Source of the DNA: Sphingobacteriales bacterium
GTDB lineage: Bacteria > Bacteroidota > Bacteroidia > Chitinophagales > LD1
DNA length: 64,000 bases
NCBI GenBank assembly: GCA_018262795.1
Contig: JADFDM010000009.1
Location: 62,001 to 126,000 of the forward strand
Direction of reading: 5' to 3'
Made by a program: the position numbers and the translations under genes. Positions 34,787 to 42,904 of this stretch are shown here, piece by piece. Below the pieces are notes generated by a model. It worked only from the letters and a program-made list of their open reading frames with translations, did not search any database and had not been told where the DNA came from. How positions within the stretch are numbered: the stretch's first letter is position 1; every line of letters starts with the position of its first letter.

Positions 34787-34871
34787 CAGAGAGTGAGGGA
34801 TTCGAACCCTCGATACCTTGCGGTATACACGCTTTCCAAGCGTGCTCCTTAAGCCACTCGGACAACTCTCT
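34787..34871 (-). tRNA. tRNA-Ser (anticodon GGA)
   Basis: On the minus strand an 85-base cloverleaf can be folded: acceptor stem AGAGAGT/ACTCTCT, D-arm with GAGTGGCTTAAGG, anticodon stem CACGC/GCGTG with loop TTGGAAA giving anticodon GGA, a long variable arm ATACC-GCAA-GGTAT (class II tRNA, as in Ser), and T-arm GAGGG-TTCGAAT-CCCTC. The CCA end is not encoded (the discriminator G is followed by CTA). It reads serine codons UCC and UCU. Confidence 0.95.
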
Positions 34872-34937
34872 ATTTATTTCCTCTTTCTTCGGGGGCGGCC
34901 TGCCTCCATCATTCTTCTACAGAAAAGGAGTGCGAAT

Positions 34938-35714
34938 TTAATTATTCAATTGAAATAATGCCATTGCATTTGCAGAAGTAAGAGCAGCCACTTCAGCCAT
35001 ATTTAAATTCAAGGCACGCGCCACCTCCTCGGCTATTAATTTGGTGTAAGAAGGCTCATTTCGTTTGCCTCGGTAGGGAACGGGCGGCAGGTAGGGAGAA
35101 TCGGTTTCGAGTACGATGCGGCTACCTCCCACTTCGGCTATTGTTTCTCGCAAATCAGTTTTCTTATAAGTAACCACGCCACCAATGCCGAGATAAAAAC
35201 CCATCTCCATAATCTCGCGGGCTTCGGCTGCGGTTCCGCCAAAGCAATGAAACACCCCTTTGGCTTTCCCTTCAAATTTGCGGATGCTTGCGATACAATC
35301 AGCCGTGGACTGCCGGCTGTGAATGGCTATGGGCAAGTTTTTTTCGATGGCCCATTCGATCTGTTTTTCAAAAGCCGCTATTTGCTTTTCCTTGAAAGAT
35401 AAATCCCAGTAGTAGTCAAGCCCAATTTCGCCAATGGCATAATACTTTGTGCCGCTGTTTAAGTAATTCTTCACCAGCGCCAACTCCTCAGCAACATTTT
35501 CTTTTACACTGCAAGGGTGAAGGCCCATCATCGGCAACAGTTCGCAATCGGCAGTAGAGCGCTGGCAAAGCCGATGCTGCCTTTCGTGCGTTTCGGAATC
35601 AATAGCGGGCAGAAAAATCTTTTGCACCTCACTCTCGCGGCAGCGCTCAAGCACCGCGTCTATATCCGCATCAAATTCCTGTGCATATAAATGGCAATGA
35701 GTATCCATCAACAT
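34938..35714 (-). CDS. TatD family metal-dependent hydrolase
   Basis: A TIM-barrel deoxyribonuclease/hydrolase of 258 residues. Metal ligands are all visible: MDTHCHLY (HxH), AIGEIGLDYYW (Glu), IAIHSRQS (His), GVFHCFGG (His) and VLETDSPYLPP (Asp). TatD proteins act as 3'-5' DNases/RNases in DNA repair or RNA turnover. The ATG at 35714 overlaps the stop of the upstream deacetylase gene by 7 bases, so the two are probably co-translated; a second ATG at 35708 is an alternative. Confidence 0.93.
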   Translation of the reverse strand: MLMDTHCHLYAQEFDADIDAVLERCRESEVQKIFLPAIDSETHERQHRLCQRSTADCELLPMMGLHPCSVKENVAEELALVKNYLNSGTKYYAIGEIGLDYYWDLSFKEKQIAAFEKQIEWAIEKNLPIAIHSRQSTADCIASIRKFEGKAKGVFHCFGGTAAEAREIMEMGFYLGIGGVVTYKKTDLRETIAEVGGSRIVLETDSPYLPPVPYRGKRNEPSYTKLIAEEVARALNLNMAEVAALTSANAMALFQLNN

Positions 35715-36352
35715 AATGCCTCAAACTTAAACCCTTGTTTCGAAAAATGTGCTAATACCTTTGGTAAAGCATACAGCATCTTGTCTTTTGCCTTCAGGCT
35801 GTCGTGAAAAACAATGATAGAGCCGGGAGTAGAATTCTTTAATACATTATTCAGCACCGTCTTCGGTTCTATCTTCAAATCGAAATCAAAACTCAACACA
35901 TCCCACAGCACGAGTTGATACTTTGTTTTAAGGAAGCGATACTGCGAAGGTTTTAGTTTACCATAGGGCGGACGAAAAAATTTCACTTCCTCTAAGTCGC
36001 TATGATGAAGGATAGTCGCTTTGCCCATTTCTGCATTGCTGTAGTAATGGTTGTTCGTATGTTTCCAACCGTTCAGGTGGTTGTAAGTATGATTGCCCAC
36101 CGAATGCCCTTCGCTGAGGAGGCGCTGAAAAATAGCAGGATGTGCTTCTACATTTTTACCGATGCAGAAGAAGGTGGCTTTTGCATTCCATTGCTCCAAC
36201 TGTTCTAACACCAAGGGAGTCACTCCTTCGGTAGGGCCATCATCAAAAGTGAGATACAGCTTTTTTTCAGAGGTGTTCACTTTCCACAGACCGTCTGCGT
36301 AAAGCGCAGCGAGTAGGGCGGGCGTTTTGCTGAATAGTAGGGCATCGAACAT
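35708..36352 (-). CDS. Polysaccharide deacetylase family protein (NodB-type)
   Basis: Carbohydrate esterase family 4 domain of 214 residues. Motif 1 LTFDDGP, motif 2 SVGNHTYNH (the two metal-binding histidines with the first Asp), motif 3 FFRPPYG, motif 4 LWDVLSFDF, and motif 5 IIVFHDS are all present, so the enzyme should be active on an N-acetylated glycan or peptidoglycan-like substrate. No clear signal peptide is seen; the N-terminus ALLFSKTPALLAALYADG is weakly hydrophobic. It shares an overlapping stop/start with tatD and is divergent from gltX. Confidence 0.9.
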   Translation of the reverse strand: MFDALLFSKTPALLAALYADGLWKVNTSEKKLYLTFDDGPTEGVTPLVLEQLEQWNAKATFFCIGKNVEAHPAIFQRLLSEGHSVGNHTYNHLNGWKHTNNHYYSNAEMGKATILHHSDLEEVKFFRPPYGKLKPSQYRFLKTKYQLVLWDVLSFDFDLKIEPKTVLNNVLKNSTPGSIIVFHDSLKAKDKMLYALPKVLAHFSKQGFKFEALC

Positions 36353-36440
36353 GCTGCAAAGAAATAAAACAGATTTGCGCTTTCACAGTTTATCCGATTC
36401 ACTTACAAAAACTATTTTCGCCTCTCACAAATTGGAGTTT

Positions 36441-37976
36441 ATGAGCAGGAGAGTAAGAGTTCGTTTTGCCCCAAGCCCTACCGGCCCGCTGCACATGGGA
36501 GGCATTCGCACCGCACTATATAATTATCTGCTGGCAAAGCAGTTGGGAGGCGATTTTATATTACGCATTGAAGATACCGACCAGAATCGCTTTGTGCCGG
36601 GAGCAGAGCAGTATATTATTAATTCGTTGAAATGGTGTGGCATTGAGCCAAACGAAGGCGTAGGTTTTGGCGATGGCCCTCATGCTCCGTATCGGCAAAG
36701 CGAGCGGAAACATTTGTATAAAGAGTTTGTAGATAAATTGATTGCGAGCGGCCATGGCTATTACGCTTTTGACACTGCCGAAGAGTTAGAGCAAATGCGC
36801 AAAAACTTGCAAGCGCAGGGGGTGCCCAATCCGGCCTATAATTCAGTGACTCGTCAGTATATGAAAAACTCTCTTTCGCTTTCGCAAGATGAAGTGGAAA
36901 AAAGATTGGTCGGGGGCGAATCGTATGTGGTGCGCTTTCACATGCCGCGCAATGAAGAAGTAAAATTTCATGATGAAATACGCGGTTGGGTCAGCTTTAA
37001 TACTTCGCAACTCGATGATAAGGTGCTGTTTAAAAGTGACGGCATGCCTACCTATCATCTCGCCAACGTGGCCGATGATTACCTCATGGAAGTGACGCAT
37101 GTCATTCGCGGGGAAGAATGGTTAAGCTCGGCTCCTTTGCACGTGTTATTATATCGCGCCTTGGGAATCGAGGAAGCCATGCCAAAGTTTGCCCATCTCT
37201 CCTTAATTCTAAAACCAGATGGCAACGGGAAGTTGAGTAAAAGAGATGGCGACCGGCTGGGCTTTCCTTCATTTGCCCTCAACTGGACCGACCCTGAAAG
37301 CGGAGAGACCTCCACCGGCTATCGCGAGCGCGGCTTTTTCCCAGAGGCCTTCATTAATTTTCTTTCGCTGTTGGGATGGAACCCCGGAGGCGATAAAGAA
37401 ATCATGAGCAAGGAGGAGATGATTCAGCTCTTCTCGCTCGAAAAGGTACACAAAGCCGGAGCGCGTTTCGATTTTGAAAAGGCGAAGTGGTTCAACCATC
37501 AATATTTAAAAATGACTTCGGATGCGGAATTAGCTGCAGATATTAAAGAGCAGATACTGGCAAAGGGCTATGATTTTGATGAAGCGTTTGTTGCCGGATT
37601 CTGTCATTTAATGAAAGAACGCGCAGTGTTTTTAAACGACCTTTTAGAGCAGGGATATTATTTCTTTGAAGATATAAAGACCTTCGATCAGGAAACTTTA
37701 AAGAAGAAATATAAAAAGGAGTCGCGCGAAACCTTTAATGCCCTGATTCGCGTATTAAGTGAAATGTCTGATTTTTCAGCTGCTGAATTGGAAAAGGGAG
37801 TAAAAGAATATCTGACCGGTCAAGGGTTGAAAATAGGAGAGGTGATGCCCATTTTTCGCTTGGCTTTGGCCGGGGGGATGCAAGGCCCTGCTGTATTTGA
37901 CGTGATGGCACTGCTGGGAAAGGAAAAAACCATCGCCCGACTGAAAAAATCACTGGATTATTTTGATTCTCTATAA
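36441..37976 (+). CDS. gltX: Glutamate--tRNA ligase
   Basis: Class I aminoacyl-tRNA synthetase charging tRNA-Glu, 511 residues. The N-terminus RVRFAPSPTGPLHMGGIRTA holds the HIGH-type signature (HMGG), followed by RIEDTDQNR, and the KMSKS-type loop is KLSKRDG. GFP(S)FALNW and GWNPGGDKEI are normal for the Bacteroidota form. ATG at 36441 matches the family start; the frame is open upstream but that part overlaps the divergent deacetylase gene. A weak TATTTTCG promoter-like word lies at 36413-36420. Confidence 0.96.
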   Translation: MSRRVRVRFAPSPTGPLHMGGIRTALYNYLLAKQLGGDFILRIEDTDQNRFVPGAEQYIINSLKWCGIEPNEGVGFGDGPHAPYRQSERKHLYKEFVDKLIASGHGYYAFDTAEELEQMRKNLQAQGVPNPAYNSVTRQYMKNSLSLSQDEVEKRLVGGESYVVRFHMPRNEEVKFHDEIRGWVSFNTSQLDDKVLFKSDGMPTYHLANVADDYLMEVTHVIRGEEWLSSAPLHVLLYRALGIEEAMPKFAHLSLILKPDGNGKLSKRDGDRLGFPSFALNWTDPESGETSTGYRERGFFPEAFINFLSLLGWNPGGDKEIMSKEEMIQLFSLEKVHKAGARFDFEKAKWFNHQYLKMTSDAELAADIKEQILAKGYDFDEAFVAGFCHLMKERAVFLNDLLEQGYYFFEDIKTFDQETLKKKYKKESRETFNALIRVLSEMSDFSAAELEKGVKEYLTGQGLKIGEVMPIFRLALAGGMQGPAVFDVMALLGKEKTIARLKKSLDYFDSL

Positions 37977-38025
37977 ATCTTTATCTTTCGGTAAATAGTT
38001 AACAAAAAAATTTTTTCCTTTTGGA

Positions 38026-38056
38026 TTTGATGAGAATAAACTAACCACTAAATTTG
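38026..38056 (+). promoter_or_regulatory. Promoter of the acidic protein gene (TTTG-N19-TAAATTTG)
   Basis: TTTG at 38026-38029 and TAAATTTG at 38049-38056, separated by 19 bases, match the Bacteroidota -33/-7 promoter exactly. The start codon at 38096 is 40 bases downstream. Confidence 0.7.
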
Positions 38057-38095
38057 TTGAACGTAAAAATTCGGTAACCCATAAAAATTAGACCT

Positions 38096-38425
38096 ATGCC
38101 ACGCAAAAAAAGCGAAAAAGACGAACCTAAAATCAAAAAGAAAGCGATAAAAAAAGAAGAAGAATTTGATGAGGAGGAAGATGAAGTAGAGGAAGTAGAA
38201 GGGGAGGAGGAAGAAGTGGAAGACGAGCCATCGGATGACGATCTCAAAGACATGAAAGATCTTGAAGAATTTGATGATATCATTGAAAAGAAATCAACCG
38301 GCAAGGGAAGAAAAGCCTCCAGCAAAGACGAATACGATGAGGAAGACTTTGAAGAATTTGATGACTTTGGGGAAGACGATGAGGACGATGATTTTGGCGG
38401 AGGCGGATTTGACGAAGATTTTTAG
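38096..38425 (+). CDS. Highly acidic, low-complexity small protein of unknown function
   Basis: A 109-residue protein: a basic first 25 residues (PRKKSEKDEPKIKKKAIKK) followed by long runs of Glu and Asp broken by a short KKSTGKGRKASSK basic island, and a FGGGGFDEDF tail. It is probably intrinsically disordered. The acidic tail is reminiscent of the RNA polymerase delta subunit or DNA-mimic/chaperone tails, but no domain is recognised. It has a textbook promoter and its own terminator, suggesting steady independent expression. It is real by codon structure and flanking signals; function unknown. Confidence 0.75.
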   Translation: MPRKKSEKDEPKIKKKAIKKEEEFDEEEDEVEEVEGEEEEVEDEPSDDDLKDMKDLEEFDDIIEKKSTGKGRKASSKDEYDEEDFEEFDDFGEDDEDDDFGGGGFDEDF

Positions 38426-38444
38426 AACATACTTTTAATTTTTT

Positions 38445-38475
38445 GCAGGCAGGTGCTTTCAGTACCTGCCTTTTC
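38445..38475 (+). terminator. Intrinsic terminator after the acidic protein gene
   Basis: GGCAGGT (38448-38454) pairs perfectly with ACCTGCC (38464-38470) around a 9-base loop, followed by TTTT. The next gene starts only 17 bases later. Confidence 0.8.
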
Positions 38476-38491
38476 ATTTTATTTGTTCCCT

Positions 38492-38899
38492 ATGAAAAGG
38501 CCCATCCGAATTTTAGTAGCTAAAGTAGGCTTAGACGGCCACGACCGCGGTGCCAAGGTAATTGCTTCTTCGCTGAAAGATGCCGGCATGGAGGTGATAT
38601 ACACCGGCCTTCGGCAAACTCCTGAAATGGTGGTGTCCGCTGCCTTGCAAGAAGATGTAGATGCGATTGGTATCAGCATTCTCAGTGGTGCGCAAATGAC
38701 AGTGTTCCCAAAAGTGCTTGCGTTGATGAAGGAGAAAGGCTTAACGGACGTATTGCTGACAGGCGGAGGAATAATTCCCGAAGAAGACACCAAGCAGTTA
38801 GATGCTTTGGGTTGCGGCCGCTTATTCCCTCCCGGCACTCCTACGGCAGATATTGCCGCTTACATTCAGCACTGGGTGAAGCAGCACCGTTCACAGTGA
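38492..38899 (+). CDS. Stand-alone cobalamin (B12)-binding domain protein, methylmalonyl-CoA mutase C-terminal type
   Basis: A 135-residue protein consisting of only a B12-binding Rossmann domain. It begins [18 protein letters not shown], where DGHDRG is the DxHxxG motif whose His coordinates cobalt, followed by the SILSGAQM serine loop and LTGGGIIP. This matches the C-terminal domain of methylmalonyl-CoA mutase and the small subunits of split acyl-CoA mutases. No catalytic large subunit lies in the window. It may partner a mutase encoded elsewhere. ATG at 38492 is chosen because the frame upstream runs into the terminator. An enoyl-CoA hydratase follows. Confidence 0.88.
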   Translation: MKRPIRILVAKVGLDGHDRGAKVIASSLKDAGMEVIYTGLRQTPEMVVSAALQEDVDAIGISILSGAQMTVFPKVLALMKEKGLTDVLLTGGGIIPEEDTKQLDALGCGRLFPPGTPTADIAAYIQHWVKQHRSQ

Positions 38900-38913
38900 T
38901 GAAAAAAATTCTC

Positions 38914-38943
38914 TTGTATCCTAAATTGCAGCGTTTACTTTTG
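38914..38943 (+). promoter_or_regulatory. Promoter of the enoyl-CoA hydratase gene (TTG-N19-TACTTTTG)
   Basis: TTG at 38914-38916 and TACTTTTG at 38936-38943 with 19 bases between them match the Bacteroidota promoter; the ATG at 38964 is 20 bases further. Confidence 0.65.
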
Positions 38944-38963
38944 CCCGCTTAAAATTTATCGCC

Positions 38964-39746
38964 ATGAAACAATTTTCCACGCTCATTACTGAACTTTCCG
39001 AAGGGATTTTACTGATTACCATTAACCGTGAAGAAAAGATGAATGCGCTGAATAAGGCGGTGATTGGTGACTTGGATGAAATGATGGAGGAGGTGTACGC
39101 GAATGCCGAAATCAAAGGGGTAATTATTACCGGGAAAGGGGCGAAGAGTTTTGTGGCCGGAGCAGACATTGCTGAATTTCAGGGAATGGATAAGGCAGCC
39201 GGTATGGCGATGGCTAAACGCGGTCACGCGGTTTTCAATAAAATTGAGCAATGCCCTAAACCCGTGATTGCAGCCGTGAATGGTTTTGCCTTAGGCGGTG
39301 GCTGCGAATTGGCTATGGCTTGCCACCTTCGCATTGCCAGCGAAAATGCTCGCTTTGGGCAACCCGAAGTGAACCTCGGCATCATTCCCGGTTATGGCGG
39401 CACTCAGCGGCTCACACAATTAGTGGGCAAAGGGAAAGCCCTTGAATTACTGATGACAGCCGATATGATAGATGCTTCCTGCGCGGAGAAATTGGGGCTT
39501 ATCAATAAAGTGGTGCAGACGGTGGAGTTAATAGAAGTCTCAAAGGTTATCATCAAGAAAATTACTTCTAAAGCACCTTTTGCTATTGCAAAGGTTATTC
39601 AAAGCGTGTACGCTCACTTCAAAGATGGTATTGACGGATTTGACACTGAAATTGATTTGTTTGGAAGTTGTGTGGCTACCGAAGATTTTAAAGAGGGAAC
39701 TCTTGCATTCCTTGAAAAAAGAAAGGCCACCTTTAACGGGAAATAG
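38964..39746 (+). CDS. Enoyl-CoA hydratase/isomerase family protein (crotonase)
   Basis: Crotonase-fold enzyme of 260 residues. The oxyanion-hole segments are visible: GKGAKSFVAGADIAEF and AVNGFALGGGCELAMACH. The glutamates expected for hydratase activity are present in FGQPEVNLGIIPGYGGTQRL (Glu in QPE and the conserved PGYGGTQRL loop). It most likely hydrates short-chain enoyl-CoA in fatty acid or amino acid breakdown. It has its own promoter but sits beside the B12-binding mutase domain, which would fit propionate or branched-chain acyl-CoA metabolism. The next gene starts 4 bases after its stop. Confidence 0.92.
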   Translation: MKQFSTLITELSEGILLITINREEKMNALNKAVIGDLDEMMEEVYANAEIKGVIITGKGAKSFVAGADIAEFQGMDKAAGMAMAKRGHAVFNKIEQCPKPVIAAVNGFALGGGCELAMACHLRIASENARFGQPEVNLGIIPGYGGTQRLTQLVGKGKALELLMTADMIDASCAEKLGLINKVVQTVELIEVSKVIIKKITSKAPFAIAKVIQSVYAHFKDGIDGFDTEIDLFGSCVATEDFKEGTLAFLEKRKATFNGK

Positions 39747-39749
39747 CCA

Positions 39750-40259
39750 ATGAATCTTTTCAACCTGAATTATCTGAAGTTTTTTACCGGCCTGCTAATA
39801 CTAACAGGTCTTTTCAGTTTTGCGTTGTTTCAGCAGAATGGCGGCACCATCGAGTTGCTTCCGGGAAGATGGAGTATGCAGGCGATGGGCGTGTTTGAAA
39901 ATGCAATCGCTCAAGGAGACTCTGCCTTGCAGAATCCTGAAATGGGAGCAAATGACCGCAAAGCATTAGCGTGGGATATGGCTCACCTGAAAGAGAAATA
40001 TAAAGTGGTGCTGGATAGTTCCTTCATCGAATTTAGCCGCAACGATTCCTTTACCATGTTCATTGTTCCGGATAGTTATCACCCGCTCGAAGTGCACAAG
40101 GGCAAATGGGCCTTGGATAAAAACAATACCAACCAGATAAATCTGTGGATGAAAGAATACACTCTTTCGCTCCTTATAGATAGCGTGGATTCTGCCACAC
40201 TACACGTACTCACCGATGCCAAGGATCCTCATAAATATTGGAGTTTGGTGAAACGGTAA
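39750..40259 (+). CDS. Exported or membrane-anchored protein of unknown function (169 aa)
   Basis: Not recognised. The N-terminus NYLKFFTGLLILTGLFSFALF is a signal peptide or anchor; the mature part starts around QQNGGTIELLPGRWSM and contains a GRWSM...WDM helix, then strands around FIEFSRNDSFTMFIVPDS and KGKWALD, ending SLVKR. The pattern of a strand-rich domain with GKWALDKNNTN resembles lipocalin-like stress proteins of Bacteroidota, but this is only a resemblance. It follows the enoyl-CoA hydratase by 4 bases, so the two are likely co-transcribed. Confidence 0.7.
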   Translation: MNLFNLNYLKFFTGLLILTGLFSFALFQQNGGTIELLPGRWSMQAMGVFENAIAQGDSALQNPEMGANDRKALAWDMAHLKEKYKVVLDSSFIEFSRNDSFTMFIVPDSYHPLEVHKGKWALDKNNTNQINLWMKEYTLSLLIDSVDSATLHVLTDAKDPHKYWSLVKR

Positions 40260-40314
40260 GAGCACTTCCCAAGCCATCAAACAAATATTTTTTTGCGCGG
40301 CCGATAAAATTCAA

Positions 40315-40345
40315 TTGGCTGATTACCTGATAGCCCTTACCTTCG
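40315..40345 (+). promoter_or_regulatory. Probable fumC promoter (TTG-N20-TACCTTCG)
   Basis: TTG at 40315-40317 and TACCTTCG at 40338-40345 (one mismatch to TAnnTTTG) are 20 bases apart; fumC starts 25 bases downstream. Confidence 0.5.
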
Positions 40346-40370
40346 CGCTCGCATTTAAAAACAAATAATA

Positions 40371-41771
40371 ATGGAATACAGAAAAGAGAAAGATACGATG
40401 GGCGTGGTAGAAGTGCCTGCAAATGTTTACTGGGGAGCGCAAACACAACGCTCTATCGAAAATTTCAAAATTGCTCAGGACATCAATAAAATGCCCAAGG
40501 AAATTATTCGCGCCTTTGCCTATTTGAAAAAAGGGGCGGCTCTTACCAACTTTGCTGCGGGAGCGCTCACGCAAGAAAAGTGCGACCTTATCGGAAGAGT
40601 GTGTGATGAAATACTGGAAGGGAAATTAGACGATCAGTTTCCCTTGGTAGTTTGGCAAACCGGCAGCGGCACGCAAAGCAATATGAACGTAAATGAAGTG
40701 GTGGCTTATCGCGCACATGTGTTGCAAGGCGGAAGTTTGCTGGATGAGAAAAAAGCCGTTCACCCCAATGATGATGTGAATAAATCGCAGAGCAGTAACG
40801 ACACTTTCCCTACGGCTATGCACATTGCCGCCTACAAAATTTTGGTAGAAGCGACCATCCCCGGTATAAAAAAACTACGCGATACCTTGGCGGCTAAGAG
40901 CAAGGCCTATATGCACATCGTGAAAATTGGTCGCACGCACCTGATGGATGCCACACCGCTCACTCTTGGGCAGGAACTCTCCGGCTATGCCTCACAACTC
41001 ACCCACGGCATCCGCGCCATTGAAAATACTTTAGCACATTTATCCGAATTGGCTTTGGGCGGCACGGCTGTAGGCACGGGCATCAATACTCCTCCGGGAT
41101 ATTCTGAAAACGTGGCAAAGCAAATTGCCGAGCTGGCGGGGCTTCCTTTTATTACGGCTGAAAATAAATTTGAAGCGCTGGCCGCACATGATGCGATTGT
41201 GGAGTCACATGGGGCTTTAAAAACGGTGGCTTGTTCCATGATGAAAATAGCTAACGATATTCGCTTGCTGGCTTCGGGCCCTCGATGTGGGATTGGCGAA
41301 ATTCATATTCCCGATAATGAGCCGGGATCTTCTATTATGCCGGGCAAAGTAAATCCCACCCAATGCGAAGCCATGACGATGGTGGCGGCTCAGGTGTTAG
41401 GAAACGATGTGGCGATCAATGTGGGCGGCTCTACCGGCCATTTTGAGTTGAACGTTTTTAAACCCGTGATGATTTACAACTTTCTGCATTCTGCCAGACT
41501 GATTGCCGATGTATGTGTGTCCTTTAACGATAAATGTGCTGTGGGGATTGAACCGCTCGAAAGCAATATCAAAGAAAACCTTTACAACTCATTGATGCTG
41601 GTGACTGCCCTGAACCCTAAAATTGGATATTACAAAGCGGCAGAAATTGCGCAGACTGCCCATAAGAACGGTAAAACTCTCAAGGAAACGGCTATTGAAT
41701 TAGGCTACCTCACCTCCGAGCAGTTTGATGAATGGGTGGATCCGAAAACAATGGTGGGAAACATCAACTGA
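40371..41771 (+). CDS. fumC: Class II fumarate hydratase
   Basis: TCA-cycle enzyme interconverting fumarate and malate; iron-free tetrameric class II type, 466 residues. Visible: [14 protein letters not shown] at the N-terminus, [16 protein letters not shown], the region [18 protein letters not shown] with the catalytic His, and the superfamily signature [14 protein letters not shown] with its catalytic Ser. The C-terminal [16 protein letters not shown] is typical. After its TGA the same frame stays open for another 59 codons (to 41951), discussed separately. Confidence 0.97.
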   Translation: MEYRKEKDTMGVVEVPANVYWGAQTQRSIENFKIAQDINKMPKEIIRAFAYLKKGAALTNFAAGALTQEKCDLIGRVCDEILEGKLDDQFPLVVWQTGSGTQSNMNVNEVVAYRAHVLQGGSLLDEKKAVHPNDDVNKSQSSNDTFPTAMHIAAYKILVEATIPGIKKLRDTLAAKSKAYMHIVKIGRTHLMDATPLTLGQELSGYASQLTHGIRAIENTLAHLSELALGGTAVGTGINTPPGYSENVAKQIAELAGLPFITAENKFEALAAHDAIVESHGALKTVACSMMKIANDIRLLASGPRCGIGEIHIPDNEPGSSIMPGKVNPTQCEAMTMVAAQVLGNDVAINVGGSTGHFELNVFKPVMIYNFLHSARLIADVCVSFNDKCAVGIEPLESNIKENLYNSLMLVTALNPKIGYYKAAEIAQTAHKNGKTLKETAIELGYLTSEQFDEWVDPKTMVGNIN

Positions 41772-41951
41772 TCATCCCCGCAACACTTCAGCTACAATCT
41801 TGCCGCTGTCGGTACCGATAGTGTCATCGTTGGCTCCGCCACTGTCGCGGTCGGTCTCGCCACTGTCGCGAATAATACGTCCGCTCAAATTATTGTGACA
41901 CCCGGAATGGTTGGTGCGCTTCCATCCTATACGTCTCCTTCGGATGGTTGA
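41772..41951 (+). pseudogene. Possible remnant of a beta-rich exported protein after fumC
   Basis: Directly after the fumC stop, in the same frame, 59 codons are open without any ATG. They read like real protein: AAVGTDSVIVGSATVAVG, LATVANNTSAQIIVTPG and ALPSYTSPSDG, a valine/threonine beta pattern with a 7-residue repeat (GSATVAV, GLATVAN), as in exported or phage-tail type beta structures. The underlying DNA has a direct repeat GCCACTGTCGCG twice, 21 bases apart. It may be a decayed gene end brought next to fumC. A chance open frame remains possible. Confidence 0.35.
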
Positions 41952-42022
41952 GGAACTGAATCAGAGCAGAAGAACTTTGAGGTCTGATTTCATTGTATAT
42001 CTTCACCGCTACAAAAAATCAC

Positions 42023-42841
42023 ATGAAAAAAATCTACACCATCCTGTTTCTGATTAGTTGTAGCACTTCTGCGGTGATGGCAGGGGTTGGCTGCACTATT
42101 GATTCTACTAATACCGGCTTTTTTAGCCCAAGCCCTGATAGCCTTCCTTGCATTGAGCGCAACATTCCTTATGCGCAGATCATTCAAATATTAGTGCCCA
42201 CCTCGATAGATCTTCAGCAGTTTGGCTCTCCTATTCCCTTTGTGCTCACGGTGGATTCTATGGTGGTGGACTCCGTGACCGGATTGCCTTCGGGAATTGG
42301 CTATACGCTCAATCCTGACAGTCAAGCGATTTATGGGGGTGGTCGCGCTTGTGCTCTTTTGTCGGGCACTACAACTGACCCTAAGGGAAATTATCCGGTT
42401 ATTTTTCACGGAAGCATTACTATGCACGGCTTCCCTTTTCCTCCCTACTTTGATGGAGATACCACGGTGAGATTAGAAGATGTGCAAGGCGCTCCTCAAA
42501 GTCCGTTCAAAGCAGCGGTAGATGTCATTAACCCGGGGGATACTTGTCGTCCTGCTGCGCCCAATACTATAAAGTCTTTCAATCGCGAATTAAACACCGC
42601 ACTTTTCGTTTATCCCAATCCCAGCAATGGGCTTTTTGAGGTGAAACTGAATACCGGAAGACGTATTAACGGCACTATTTCAGTGATAGATTTGATGGGT
42701 CGCGAAATTTATAAGGAGAATTTGGATGTAACAAACCTCTACACCACTCGAATTGATTTGCGGAATTTCGCAAAAGGCATCTATACTTTGTTGCTGAAAA
42801 CCAACGAAGGGGTAGCCGCCAAAAATATTTCCGTAGAATAG
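42023..42841 (+). CDS. T9SS type A sorting domain-containing protein (paralogue 1)
   Basis: Exported protein of 272 residues. Signal peptide MKKIYTILFLISCSTSAVMA; an unrecognised middle domain with a short cysteine-containing opening (CTIDSTNTG...LPCIE) and a GGGRACALLSGTTTDPKG loop; and a type A T9SS C-terminal domain starting at VYPNPSNGLFEVKLNTG, with INGTISVIDLMGREIY and a final FAKGIYTLLLKTNEG. The cargo would be secreted across the outer membrane and attached to the surface. The following gene encodes a clear paralogue. ATG at 42023 starts the signal peptide. Function of the middle domain unknown. Confidence 0.85.
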   Translation: MKKIYTILFLISCSTSAVMAGVGCTIDSTNTGFFSPSPDSLPCIERNIPYAQIIQILVPTSIDLQQFGSPIPFVLTVDSMVVDSVTGLPSGIGYTLNPDSQAIYGGGRACALLSGTTTDPKGNYPVIFHGSITMHGFPFPPYFDGDTTVRLEDVQGAPQSPFKAAVDVINPGDTCRPAAPNTIKSFNRELNTALFVYPNPSNGLFEVKLNTGRRINGTISVIDLMGREIYKENLDVTNLYTTRIDLRNFAKGIYTLLLKTNEGVAAKNISVE

Positions 42842-42861
42842 CGGGAATAAGCAGGAATATA

Positions 42862-42869
42862 TACTTTTG
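42862..42869 (+). promoter_or_regulatory. Probable -7 element before the second T9SS paralogue
   Basis: TACTTTTG matches TAnnTTTG and lies 35 bases before the ATG at 42905. No clear -33 TTG. It suggests that the two paralogues can be transcribed separately. Confidence 0.5.
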
Positions 42870-42904
42870 CCAACCATTACTTCATTCTAAACACTTAAAA
42901 CAAA

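Noticed and set aside
38964-39746. Polyhydroxyalkanoate or phenylacetate-specific crotonase assignment
   Set aside because: The crotonase fold is clear but nothing in the sequence or neighbours fixes the exact substrate.
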